A DNA stretch of 64,000 nucleotides from Solibacillus merdavium (GTDB lineage Bacteria > Bacillota > Bacilli > Bacillales_A > Planococcaceae), in NCBI RefSeq assembly GCF_014836935.1, contig NZ_JACSPW010000014.1, positions 1-64,000 on the forward strand, given 5' to 3'. The notes beneath the pieces are model-generated. The model was given only the letters and a program-made list of their open reading frames with translations. It was not told the origin of the DNA and made no database searches. The stretch's first letter is position 1. Every line of letters starts with the position of its first letter. A program made the translations under genes and the position numbers. Shown piece after piece: positions 36,356 through 45,871 of the stretch.

Positions 36356-37591
36356 ATGAATTCAATGTTCGAAAGTAAGTTAACAAAGTATGCGGAATTG
36401 GCAGTAAAAATCGGTGTAAATATACAACCAAATCAATATTTGTATATCGCGGCTTCCATTGAATCAGCGCCATTTGTACAAGTTGTGACTAAGATCGCCT
36501 ATGAGACAGGAGCAAAGCAAGTATTTGTAGATTATACAGATGACCAAATTACGCGTACTCGTTACGAGTTAGCACCGGATGATTCATTTGACTTCTTCCC
36601 TCCGTGGAAAGTACAAGAACGTGAATGGCTTGCAGAACAAGGTGCGGCGTTTATGAGCATCGTATCGCAAAGTCCTGATCTATTAACTGGTATCGATTCA
36701 AAACGCATTGCAACTTTCCAAAAAGCAGCTGGAACTGCTTTAAATAAATACCGCCAATATGTACAGTCCGATAAAATCAGCTGGACTGTTATTGCAGCTC
36801 CTTCTAAGCAGTGGGCTCAAAAGGTATTTTCGGATTTACCTGAACAGGAACAAGTGGAAGCATTATGGGAAGCAATCTTTAAAGCGACACGTGCTGATTT
36901 AGAAAACCCTGTTCAAGCTTGGGCACAGCACAATGATAATTTACATGAAAAAGTAGATTATCTAAACAATAAAAACTACGCTAAATTGCACTATACAGCG
37001 CCAGGAACAGATTTAACAATAGATCTTCCGAAAGGTCATTTATGGTGCGGGGCAGGCAGCGTCAATGAAAAAGGCGACGAATTTATGGCCAATATGCCGA
37101 CAGAAGAAGTATTTACAGTCCCGCATAAAAATGGCGTTAACGGGTATGTATCTAGTACAAAGCCACTTAGCTATGGCGGCAATATTATAGATAATTTTAA
37201 AATTACTTTTGAAAATGGGCGCATTGTTGATGTTGAGGCTGAACAAGGCGAGGAAGTATTGAAAAACCTTGTAGCGACAGATGAGGGTTCTCATTATCTA
37301 GGGGAAGTGGCTCTTGTACCTTTCCATTCACCTATCTCTGAATCGAATATTTTATTTTACAATACATTATTCGATGAAAATGCATCAAACCACTTAGCCA
37401 TTGGCAGTGCATATGCGTTTTGCTTGGAAGGTGGGAAAACGATGTCACAAGAGGAGTTAAGAAAGCACGGGTTAAATGACAGTATTACTCATGTTGACTT
37501 CATGATTGGTTCTGCACAGATGAATATTGATGGGATTACGAAAGATGGCCAGGCAGAAGCTATTTTCCGTGATGGAAACTGGGCATTCTAA
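36356..37591 (+). CDS. ampS: Aminopeptidase, M29 family (AmpS-like), copy 1
   Basis: The 411-residue cytosolic metallo-aminopeptidase removes N-terminal residues from peptides. Metal-site motifs of family M29 are in place: MPTEEVFT (Glu), YLGEVALV (Glu), HSPIS (His), ENASNHLAIG (His) and THVDFMIGS (His and Asp). The ATG at 36356 follows GGAGGAG by about 9 bases. A second gene at 54032-55261 encodes a close paralogue. It is a single gene here. Confidence 0.92.
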   Translation: MNSMFESKLTKYAELAVKIGVNIQPNQYLYIAASIESAPFVQVVTKIAYETGAKQVFVDYTDDQITRTRYELAPDDSFDFFPPWKVQEREWLAEQGAAFMSIVSQSPDLLTGIDSKRIATFQKAAGTALNKYRQYVQSDKISWTVIAAPSKQWAQKVFSDLPEQEQVEALWEAIFKATRADLENPVQAWAQHNDNLHEKVDYLNNKNYAKLHYTAPGTDLTIDLPKGHLWCGAGSVNEKGDEFMANMPTEEVFTVPHKNGVNGYVSSTKPLSYGGNIIDNFKITFENGRIVDVEAEQGEEVLKNLVATDEGSHYLGEVALVPFHSPISESNILFYNTLFDENASNHLAIGSAYAFCLEGGKTMSQEELRKHGLNDSITHVDFMIGSAQMNIDGITKDGQAEAIFRDGNWAF

Positions 37592-37716
37592 ATCTTCAAG
37601 ATGTCGCCATATTTACAAATCATTCTGTAATAAATGCATAAATTACCCTACAATGTTCCAATTTATTAGGTTATAATTGGTTAATGATTCTTATTATAAA
37701 ATAGAGAGGAGTTTTT

Positions 37717-37920
37717 ATGATGTTTGATCACCGTCATCCGTTTTTGTCTGACTACTATACGCTAGTTTTAGGTTTCTCGGCAGTTATTCTTATTCTCTTA
37801 GTAATGTTTATCATGTACTTACGAATCGGATTACAATCTCATGACTCTGTTATAGTAGATTCAAAGGCCAATGCATTTGCGCCAAACGAAAAATCACTAG
37901 ATGGTCACCACCATCATTAA
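37717..37920 (+). CDS. Small single-span membrane protein with C-terminal HHHH
   Basis: A 67-residue protein with one hydrophobic helix (about residues 14-36) and a polar tail ending GHHHH. An N-terminal HRHP segment adds more histidines. AGAGGAG precedes ATG-ATG, and either ATG could start it. No family is recognised. Metal or pH sensing is only a guess from the histidines. Confidence 0.6.
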   Translation: MMFDHRHPFLSDYYTLVLGFSAVILILLVMFIMYLRIGLQSHDSVIVDSKANAFAPNEKSLDGHHHH

Positions 37921-37928
37921 TATTTTTC

Positions 37929-37958
37929 ACAACCGTTCTATTTGAGCGGTTGTTTTTT
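37929..37958 (+). terminator. Terminator
   Basis: ACAACCG...CGGTTGT hairpin followed by T6. Confidence 0.8.
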
Positions 37959-38084
37959 ATTACCGAATTACTGCTTTAGTTCTCTTTATTTATTAAATTT
38001 TTATCTTTAATCGCGTACATTTGTTTGAATTATCTAAATAATATTTTAAAATGGATATAGATATGAAAGGGGTATGAAAAATAA

Positions 38085-38654
38085 ATGTCTGCATTACAAA
38101 ATATTTTAGAATTTAATGAAAAATTTGTAGCTGAAAAGCAATATGAAGAATACGCGACAACGAAATTCCCTGATAAAAAAATTGTTGTTTTATCTTGCAT
38201 GGATACGCGATTAGTGGAATTATTACCAAAAGCAATGAACTTACGTAATGGGGATGTAAAAGTTGTTAAAAGCGCTGGCGCAATCGTAAATCACCCATTC
38301 GGGGGCATCATGCGCAGCATCTTGGTAGCTGTGTATGAATTAAAGGCTGATGAAGTTTATGTTATTGGTCATTATGATTGCGGTATGAGTGCAGTTGACT
38401 CAAATGTTATGATTGGTCATATGCTTGAGCGTGGTGTAAAACAGGAAACGATAGATGTTATTAACTATGCACGTATTGATTTAAAAGAATGGTTACGAGG
38501 TTTCGGCGATATTAAAACGAGTGTTTTAAAAAGCGTTGACTTAGTAAGAAACCATCCATTAATGCCGGCTGGTGTTCCTGTACACGGTCTAATCATTGAT
38601 CCTGAAACTGGTAAATTAGATTTAGTATCTGATGGATCTGACAAAGTAAAATAA
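38085..38654 (+). CDS. Beta-class carbonic anhydrase
   Basis: The enzyme interconverts CO2 and bicarbonate. The 189-residue protein has the zinc ligands Cys38 (with the Asp40-Arg42 dyad in CMDTR), His96 and Cys99 (GHYDCG). This short beta-CA type is like B. subtilis YtiB. GAAAGGGG lies 12 bases before the ATG. Single gene with a strong terminator. Confidence 0.9.
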   Translation: MSALQNILEFNEKFVAEKQYEEYATTKFPDKKIVVLSCMDTRLVELLPKAMNLRNGDVKVVKSAGAIVNHPFGGIMRSILVAVYELKADEVYVIGHYDCGMSAVDSNVMIGHMLERGVKQETIDVINYARIDLKEWLRGFGDIKTSVLKSVDLVRNHPLMPAGVPVHGLIIDPETGKLDLVSDGSDKVK

Positions 38655-38655
38655 T

Positions 38656-38708
38656 AAGCTATAGCGCTCACCCAAAGTATTTTTTAGGTGAGCACTATAG
38701 CTTTTTTT
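38656..38708. terminator. Terminator of the carbonic anhydrase gene
   Basis: AAGCTATAG-GCTCACC and GGTGAGC-CTATAGCTT form a long stem followed by T7. Confidence 0.88.
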
Positions 38709-38729
38709 ATAGCCTTAAAAATGTGGAAC

Positions 38730-39326
38730 TTATCTATTTTTATATTCTCGCTGTAATATTGCGTACATATAATGATCAACCCATTTACCATTTATAAATA
38801 ATAATTCTCGGAGTAAACCTTCTCTCGCAAATCCTGACTTCTCTAAAACACGTATAGAGCCCAAATTTTGAGGAGCCACATATGCTTCAATGCGATGAAT
38901 ATTTAAAGTTGTAAATGCGAACTCCATTACTAAACGAACTGCTTCGGTTACAATGCCTTTTCCTATAAATTTTTCATCCATGGAATAACCTATAAAGCCG
39001 CTAGAGTATGGTAATCGTTTTATAGAATAGAGCGAAATATGACCAATCAGCTGACCTGTTTCATTATGGAAGATACCAAAGGAAAATTCTCTATTTGTTT
39101 GCAAAAGATGCATGCTCTCCAATATTTTCTTGTACTGTGTCTCTTCTGTATAAAATTCATCCCGATGTAACGGTTCATATGTTGACCAGTAAAACTTATT
39201 ATCTACTAATAGCTTTGTCAATGCTCTTGCATCAGACAGGGTAAAAGTACGCAATGAACATTGTTGCCCAATAAGTTGAACCATTGGACCCTCCTTCTTT
39301 TGAAATAGCTTGAATAAGCTTTTCAT
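38730..39326 (-). CDS. GNAT N-acetyltransferase, RimJ/RimL type
   Basis: The roughly 198-residue protein has the acetyl-CoA-binding pattern DEKFIGKGIVTEAVRLVMEFAF and the family ending APQNLGSIRVLEKSGFAREGLLRE, typical of ribosomal-protein-alanine or YdaF-like acetyltransferases. Two starts are possible: ATG at 39326 (AGGTGAG upstream) or ATG at 39284 (GGAGGG only four bases upstream). The substrate is unknown. Confidence 0.82.
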   Translation of the reverse strand: MKSLFKLFQKKEGPMVQLIGQQCSLRTFTLSDARALTKLLVDNKFYWSTYEPLHRDEFYTEETQYKKILESMHLLQTNREFSFGIFHNETGQLIGHISLYSIKRLPYSSGFIGYSMDEKFIGKGIVTEAVRLVMEFAFTTLNIHRIEAYVAPQNLGSIRVLEKSGFAREGLLRELLFINGKWVDHYMYAILQREYKNR

Positions 39327-39366
39327 TTAACTCACCTACATTTCACAGCCAAACTTATTTATCCGT

Positions 39367-40191
39367 TTATGACTTTTTCTTTTTTTGCTTTGGCTGTATT
39401 TCTATAAATTCAGGCAGTGTACTTTCTGCTGCTTGTTCATTATGATTTTCAAAAACATTAGTAAGTTGAAGACCCCGTTTTGTTATTTGATTCTCAATTT
39501 GAGCAACAGCTTCTTTTAGCACTTGTACTCGTGCATAAAATTTATCGTTGCCAGGAATTAAACACCAAGGGGCATTTTCTGTATTTGTTTTAGCAAACAT
39601 CTCATCTGCCGCTTCTATATATAAATTAAACTTTTCACGATTTCGCCAATCTTCATCTGTTAGTTTCCATGATTTATACGGATCTTCCGCTCTTTCCATG
39701 AAACGCTTCAATTGCTCATCTGCATCTATATGAATCCAGAATTTAACTATAATATAATCTTCATCTGTTAATTGCTTTTCAAAACCATTAATTTCGTTAT
39801 ACGCCCGCTGCCATTCATGTTCTTTTGCAAAGCCTTCGATGCGTTCCACTAATACACGACCATACCAGGAACGGTCAAAGATGGCAATCTGTCCATGCTG
39901 GGGTAACTTCCTCCAAAATCGATGCATATAATGATAACGCATTTCGTGTGGCTGTGGTGCGGAAATTGGCGAAACGATTAATCCACGGGGATCAATGTGT
40001 TCTGTTAATCGCTTAATGGCCCCCCCTTTTCCTGCTGCATCCATTCCTTCAAATACGAAGATGAGACCGATTTTATTGTTGTATAAAAATTGCTGAATAT
40101 TAAGCACTTCATACTGCAGCTCTTTCAATTGCTTTTTGTATAGCTTCTTATCCAATTTTAATGTTAGATCCAAATCATTTAGTTTCTTCAT
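39367..40191 (-). CDS. ppk2: Polyphosphate kinase 2 family protein (PPK2)
   Basis: PPK2 enzymes transfer phosphate between polyphosphate and nucleotides. The 274-residue single-domain protein shows Walker A GMDAAGKGG (49-57), the lid motif DRSWYGRVLVER from Asp106, and the conserved RGLIVSPISAPQPHE region. Whether it prefers AMP, ADP or GDP cannot be told. The C-terminus ends in a lysine run. ATG at 40191 behind GAGGAGG. Confidence 0.9.
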   Translation of the reverse strand: MKKLNDLDLTLKLDKKLYKKQLKELQYEVLNIQQFLYNNKIGLIFVFEGMDAAGKGGAIKRLTEHIDPRGLIVSPISAPQPHEMRYHYMHRFWRKLPQHGQIAIFDRSWYGRVLVERIEGFAKEHEWQRAYNEINGFEKQLTDEDYIIVKFWIHIDADEQLKRFMERAEDPYKSWKLTDEDWRNREKFNLYIEAADEMFAKTNTENAPWCLIPGNDKFYARVQVLKEAVAQIENQITKRGLQLTNVFENHNEQAAESTLPEFIEIQPKQKKKKS

Positions 40192-40323
40192 TCAACGGCC
40201 TCCTCTATTACGAATCCTTACATATATTTTACTTGAAAGTGTATGAAAATGGTAATTGTTGTTGTGATTTATTTGAATCGTTTGATTATTTTATGTTGAT
40301 TTAAACACCCGCTAGAACAAAAG

Positions 40324-40358
40324 TAAAAAACGTGGCCGCATTATATGCTTCCACGTTT
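40324..40358 (-). terminator. Terminator of map
   Basis: On the minus strand AAACGTGG ... CCACGTTT hairpin is followed by T6. Confidence 0.85.
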
Positions 40359-40363
40359 TCTAA

Positions 40364-41143
<780 letters not shown>

Positions 41144-41263
41144 CTACCCTTAACTATAACATACTTAAAATCGGTTGTAAGTGTTCATTGTTTTTTTAAA
41201 TGATGTGTTTAAATCCAGGAATTATGTGCAAAAATGAAGTATAGATTAGAGTACATTTATAAT

Positions 41264-41313
41264 AAAAAACAAACTAGATTTGAAGATGACAATCCGCACT
41301 TCAAACCTAGTTC
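41264..41313 (-). terminator. Terminator of thiT
   Basis: On the minus strand AACTAG-TTGAAG and CTTCAA-CTAGTT stems are followed by TTTGTTTTTT. Confidence 0.82.
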
Positions 41314-41330
41314 TATATTAATAATTAAAC

Positions 41331-41891
41331 TTATTGTACTTTTTGCAATAAACGTGGTGCAGACGTGAATAATAAGATGGCAATAATAGCTGTAATAATT
41401 GTTGCTGGCAGCATGTAGGAACCGTTGTAAATAATTGAATACATCCATACGTTATCGTCGCCTGCAAATTCCTTAAAGAAGACAACTCCGGCAAGTAAGT
41501 GGCAAACTAATCGTAAAGATCCACCTAATAACGTACCTATTACAATGTAAAGCGCCATTTTTGTTTTATTTAGTGATTGCGTTGCTTGTAATAAAGGCTT
41601 TCTTATAATTGCCGCTAAACCTACTACAGTAAAAGCAAGACCATAATCAAGAATTGCCTGAAGCCAGTGGACAATATAAGCTCCAAACATCATCTGCATT
41701 ATTCCGATTAGTAGGCCAGTTGCAAGACCTGCTGTTAACCCCCAACGAATTGCCATTAAAATAATAGGAACCATTACAAAGCTAATCGATCCACCTTGCG
41801 CCCACATTTTAAATGATATTTGATCCAGCACCAGTCCGACGGCAGCGAAAATCGCTATTTCCACCATCATAAGTAATCTCTTTTTGTCCAT
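41331..41891 (-). CDS. thiT: Thiamine ECF transporter substrate-binding protein ThiT
   Basis: ThiT (YuaJ) is the S-component that binds thiamine and docks on the energy-coupling module EcfAA'T. The 186-residue protein has six membrane helices. Family residues are visible in VLDQISFKMWAQGGSISFVMVPI and in FGAYIVHWLQAILDYGLAF, whose tryptophan and glutamine residues line the thiamine pocket in known structures. ATG behind AAAGGAG. A TPP riboswitch with terminator precedes it, which fixes the function. Confidence 0.95.
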   Translation of the reverse strand: MDKKRLLMMVEIAIFAAVGLVLDQISFKMWAQGGSISFVMVPIILMAIRWGLTAGLATGLLIGIMQMMFGAYIVHWLQAILDYGLAFTVVGLAAIIRKPLLQATQSLNKTKMALYIVIGTLLGGSLRLVCHLLAGVVFFKEFAGDDNVWMYSIIYNGSYMLPATIITAIIAILLFTSAPRLLQKVQ

Positions 41892-41957
41892 AACAATGCT
41901 CCTTTCCTTTTTCCGATGTAACAGAAGTGAAGAAGGAATAGAAATCCATCTGCAAAA

Positions 41958-41999
41958 ATAAAAAAAACGATAATCAGGACAAAAGCCTGACTATCGTTT
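41958..41999 (-). terminator. Riboswitch-controlled terminator before thiT
   Basis: On the minus strand AAACGATAGTCAGG ... CCTGATTATCGTTT is followed by eight T. It is the expression platform of the TPP riboswitch. Confidence 0.9.
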
Positions 42000-42011
42000 G
42001 AACAGTCGGTT

Positions 42012-42112
42012 TCTATCCACATCCCTACGCAAGTGCTAACTTACAGGTTCAAAGAGTCAGTGCAATTACGTGCACAATCTCAGCCGACTTACTCGGCTCC
42101 CCTTGTGGTACA
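42012..42112 (-). ncRNA. TPP riboswitch (THI element)
   Basis: On the minus strand the aptamer shows the conserved blocks ACAAGGGGAGCC, GGCTGAGATTG (the CUGAGA box), GACTCTTTGAACCTG and GCGTAGGGATGTGG. TPP binding would favour the downstream terminator and switch off thiT. Confidence 0.96.
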
Positions 42113-42230
42113 TCTAAATAAATATTGTTTGAACAAATTAATTGTATCGAATATTTTTCCAACTTTCAACAGACGATTTTTTTGTAACTAAATTCTAGAC
42201 CGTTCGTATACATACAAAGGAGTGAATGAA

Positions 42231-42557
42231 ATGGATCAATCAAAAGGATTAAGTGCATTAAGCTATTTAAGCTTTTACTTTGCACCCTCTATCTTGCCGT
42301 TCATTATATATGTTGTTTCAAAAGATGATTTTGTAAGGGAGCACTCGAAAAAGGCTTTTATTACCCAACTTATTCCGATTGCTTTTGGTGTTTTGTATAT
42401 TATTTACTTTTTTATTTCGCTATTTTTGACTCATGAAACTTTGGCGATACAGGATTTCTTTGTAAGTTCGCATTTTATTGCCCTTGTTGCTTTACTGATT
42501 ATCTTTTCAATTACGGGAATTTGGAATTTAGTGAAAGCTATTAAAGTTTTACGTTAA
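42231..42557 (+). CDS. DUF4870-like small membrane protein
   Basis: A 108-residue protein with three helices (about residues 12-27, 45-66, 80-100) and the motif FVREHSKKAF after the first, typical of DUF4870/YtxE-like membrane proteins of unknown function. The ATG at 42231 follows AAAGGAG by 8 bases. Single gene. Confidence 0.65.
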   Translation: MDQSKGLSALSYLSFYFAPSILPFIIYVVSKDDFVREHSKKAFITQLIPIAFGVLYIIYFFISLFLTHETLAIQDFFVSSHFIALVALLIIFSITGIWNLVKAIKVLR

Positions 42558-42626
42558 TGTTTATGAAAGCTCCTTAATTGGGTATATTTCTTATACGAAA
42601 TGATATTCGTTAAGGAGTGTATACGT

Positions 42627-42758
42627 ATGAAACTAAACAAACTTGTTAAAACAGCAATTAAATTCGGTCCAATACTTTATCCCATCATAAAAAAAATGAT
42701 GGATAAAAAATCTACTCCGCAACGTGCAACAACTACACGACGAGCTACAAAGCGTTAA
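42627..42758 (+). CDS. Very small basic protein, 43 residues
   Basis: This short frame (MKLNKLVKTAIKFGPILYPI ... ending RRATKR) has a good AAGGAG ribosome site 8 bases upstream and a terminator directly after its stop. The N-terminal half forms an amphipathic/hydrophobic helix; the tail is rich in Thr, Arg and Lys. No known function. It could bind membranes or nucleic acid. Confidence 0.6.
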   Translation: MKLNKLVKTAIKFGPILYPIIKKMMDKKSTPQRATTTRRATKR

Positions 42759-42763
42759 CACAA

Positions 42764-42806
42764 AAACACATTTCACTCAGTCTTTCGTGTGAAATGTGTT
42801 TTTTTG
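42764..42806. terminator. Bidirectional terminator
   Basis: AAACACATTTCAC and GTGAAATGTGTTT stem with T-runs on both strands, between the 43-residue gene and sbcC. Confidence 0.85.
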
Positions 42807-42815
42807 TACAATCAT

Positions 42816-45800
42816 TTATTTAATAATAATTTCTGTTTTACTATAGCCTTCTTTTAGCTTTTGTACTTGTAAAATGGCCGGCATCGCTGCTTTAAGTTCC
42901 GCGACATGTGAAATGACACCGATTAAGCGACCCGTTTGCTGTAGGTCAATTAAAATATCGATAGCGCGTCGTAATGCTTCTTCATCCAACGTACCGAAGC
43001 CTTCATCGATGAACATAGTATCAATATGCACACTGCCCTGAACACTTTGAATAACATCCGCCATTCCTAAAGCTAGTGAAAGCGAAGCATTGAATTTTTC
43101 ACCTCCGGATAATGTTTTAACATCGCGTGTTTGCCCAGTGTTGCTATCATATACATCAATACTTAACCCGCTTTGTGCATTTCCTTCTTTACGACCCGTT
43201 GACTTTAAAAAATACTGACCATTTGATAAAACACGTAGTCTTTCATTTGCAGCTTGTGTTACTTTTTCTAAATAGCCTATTTGCGCAAATCGTTCAAAAG
43301 AAATTTTCGCTTCATTCTGTCCACGAATTAAATCATATACATGTTCGACTTGCATTAATTTTTCTTTATAATCTTCTATTTGTCGAGCTGATTTTTCAAG
43401 CTTTTCTAAAGTTTCCCCACACTGTAATGCGTAAGAATGGACTAATTTCACTTCTGAATATTGGGCTTCTATTTGCTCATTAAGCAGCGAAATCTGTTGC
43501 TCAATAGCCTTCAAATCCGCCAATTCTTTTCCCTCTAACATTTGTTGTTCTTCTGCAATTTGCACTGTTAAAGTATGGACATTTTGCTTATAGCTCTCTA
43601 ATGTTTCCTGTATTTGTTGTTGAACCTGCTGAGATAGTAGCGCTTGTTTATATGCTTCTATATGGAAGCCTTCTTGTAAGAGTGCAGACTCAAATGCAGA
43701 TTGCGCTATTTTACTTTCCTGTTGTTTCTCAGTTAAATTCTTTGTAGCATGCTCATAATTCACTTCACATGTCTTTTCTTCCAATTGAATATTTTGCAAT
43801 GCTTCCAATGCCTTTTGTATCGCTTCTTTTAAATGACGATATTTCTGCTGCAGGCTTGTCAACGCTTCCGTAACTTGTTGGACGGTTGAAAACTGCGGTA
43901 GTAAAGACTTTTCACTTTGCTCAAGCTTACCCTTTTCTTGTGCATATTGTTTATCAATTTCCGATACATACTGCTGCCCTTTTTCAATTCGCCCTTGGAG
44001 CATTTCTTTACTTTGCAAAATCTGTTCCAAATTTTTCTTTTCCATTAATAGTTGTGCTTGTTGCTGTTTTTGCATCGATAATTGGTTCGTCAATACAGAT
44101 AGTTGCTGTTCGTATTCGTGAAGCGATGAAGGTTCAATGCCAAGTTGCTGAAGTACCTGCTGCTTCTCGTTCAATGCCGCTTGCTCTACTTCTAATTTCG
44201 AGCTTACTTGGTAAAAGTTCTGCATAGCACTGTCACTTTCACGGCGTAGTGCGGTCAATTCATTATCGTCAACTTCCAATGCTTCACTGCTATGGATGGC
44301 TGGATGTTCTGTGCTTCCGCATACAGGACACGCCTCCCCGTGATGAAGGGAAGTAGCGAGAAATGCTGCATGATTACTGCGAATCTGTTGTTCCAGCTTC
44401 TGTAATCTTTCCTGAGCAAGATTTGCAATTTGCTGCTTTTCTGCCAGTGTTTTTGTTAATGCTACCTCGCTAGATTGGAGCTTTAAAATCTCCCTTGCTA
44501 GCTCAATTTTCTTGGTCAACATTGCATGAGCTTCAAATGTCTCCTGGTACGTAGCTACTTTTTCTTCCAGTTCATTTATAATTATCCGCTGCTTCTGTTG
44601 CTGTTCCTTTAATGTAATATCCTCTTTTTGAAGTTTTTCAAATAGTTGTTTTGCATTATTTTGATTTTCCTCTATTTTCAAAACGGACTTTCGCTGTTCA
44701 TCTATCGATTGATAAATCGGTAAAAGCTGCTCTAACTGTGAAATAGATTTTGAATACTCATCGAGTAATGGTTCATGCTGTTTTTGTTCGTCATAAAATT
44801 TCATTGCATTTTGAAGTTGCGACTTTGCTTTTTCAAAATCCTTTTTTGCATGTTGTAATGCGATTTCCGCTCTTTCAAATTGAAGCTTCACTTTCTCATG
44901 CTCGCGCTCCAAAGGTTCAATTTGATTCGCTTTTTTGGCAAGTTCGAGACGCTGTTTCTCGGATTGCATTGTTTGTTCTTGTTGAAGGAGTTCTGCAAGC
45001 CGAGTTTTTCTTAATAAATATTTTTCAATTCGTTCATTTAGCAGCTTTTGCTCACTGAATGTTTCATTTAATTGCTGTAATTGTAATTTGGATTTCTCAT
45101 ATTGCCCCTTTAATGTTTTGCAATGTTCTTCATAATATTGCTGTTCGTTTAATAAAGCTTGCTTTACTTGATATAGATTAATTACATCTTGGTTTATCTC
45201 CGAAAATAGCTCTGAATCTCTATTTGGTAGGCGCGAGATAATTTCATGGATCGTATGGTCTTGCTGCATTATAGATTGATCATATAGCTTTTCTGCAGAC
45301 TTCTTTTTTTCCCGCAAAAGCTCGACCATTTTTGTAAATCGTTCAGTTTTAAAGATTTTACGGAAGATTTCTTCTTTATGCTTTGATTCGGATGTCAAAA
45401 GTTTTTGGAATTCTCCTTGTGGAAGCATAACAATCTGATTGAATTGAGAATAGGTTAGGCCAATCAACTCTTCGACTTTTGCCTGAATAAGCTTTACCTG
45501 AAATTTTTCTACAGCTGGTACTTCAATACCACCTGTAATCTCATAAAATTCACGTTTTGCACTCGATCCGTCCTGTCCGAATTTCCGCCAAATACGATAT
45601 AGACGACCGCGCACTTCAAATTCAAGCTCCACTTCTGTATCAATTGTTTCGTCAGCAAAATCACTGCGTAAAAACAGTGACTTCTCACGGTCTTCCCCAC
45701 TGCCTGAATCATAAAGAGCAAATGATATCGCATCAAAAATGGTTGTTTTGCCCGCACCAGTAGCCCCTGAAACAACAAATATTCCATGCTCATGAAGTTT

Positions 45801-45869
45801 AGTGAAATCGATTACTTCTTTTGTTTGATATGGTCCAAAAGCTGTCATCGATAATTTTATAGGCTTCAT
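42816..45869 (-). CDS. sbcC: Nuclease subunit SbcC (Rad50-like SMC ATPase)
   Basis: SbcC with SbcD cleaves hairpins and DNA ends with blocked termini. The 1017-residue protein has an N-terminal Walker A (SGATGAGKTTIFDAI, about residues 34-48), two long coiled coils very rich in Gln/Glu/Leu, a zinc hook CPVCG near residue 513, and the C-terminal LSGGEKFNASLSLALG signature with Walker B FIDEGFGTLD. It begins two bases after the sbcD stop, behind GGAGGTG, so expression is coupled. Confidence 0.95.
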   Translation of the reverse strand: MKPIKLSMTAFGPYQTKEVIDFTKLHEHGIFVVSGATGAGKTTIFDAISFALYDSGSGEDREKSLFLRSDFADETIDTEVELEFEVRGRLYRIWRKFGQDGSSAKREFYEITGGIEVPAVEKFQVKLIQAKVEELIGLTYSQFNQIVMLPQGEFQKLLTSESKHKEEIFRKIFKTERFTKMVELLREKKKSAEKLYDQSIMQQDHTIHEIISRLPNRDSELFSEINQDVINLYQVKQALLNEQQYYEEHCKTLKGQYEKSKLQLQQLNETFSEQKLLNERIEKYLLRKTRLAELLQQEQTMQSEKQRLELAKKANQIEPLEREHEKVKLQFERAEIALQHAKKDFEKAKSQLQNAMKFYDEQKQHEPLLDEYSKSISQLEQLLPIYQSIDEQRKSVLKIEENQNNAKQLFEKLQKEDITLKEQQQKQRIIINELEEKVATYQETFEAHAMLTKKIELAREILKLQSSEVALTKTLAEKQQIANLAQERLQKLEQQIRSNHAAFLATSLHHGEACPVCGSTEHPAIHSSEALEVDDNELTALRRESDSAMQNFYQVSSKLEVEQAALNEKQQVLQQLGIEPSSLHEYEQQLSVLTNQLSMQKQQQAQLLMEKKNLEQILQSKEMLQGRIEKGQQYVSEIDKQYAQEKGKLEQSEKSLLPQFSTVQQVTEALTSLQQKYRHLKEAIQKALEALQNIQLEEKTCEVNYEHATKNLTEKQQESKIAQSAFESALLQEGFHIEAYKQALLSQQVQQQIQETLESYKQNVHTLTVQIAEEQQMLEGKELADLKAIEQQISLLNEQIEAQYSEVKLVHSYALQCGETLEKLEKSARQIEDYKEKLMQVEHVYDLIRGQNEAKISFERFAQIGYLEKVTQAANERLRVLSNGQYFLKSTGRKEGNAQSGLSIDVYDSNTGQTRDVKTLSGGEKFNASLSLALGMADVIQSVQGSVHIDTMFIDEGFGTLDEEALRRAIDILIDLQQTGRLIGVISHVAELKAAMPAILQVQKLKEGYSKTEIIIK

Positions 45870-45871
45870 CG

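Noticed and set aside
42590-42615. Palindrome-like ATACGAAATGATATTCGTTA resembling a Fur box
   Set aside because: It differs from the Fur and Per consensus at too many positions, and the following 43-residue gene gives no metal link.
43127-44227. Several plus-strand frames over 100 codons
   Set aside because: They are antisense to the sbcC coiled-coil region, where Gln/Glu/Lys-rich codons leave the other strand open.
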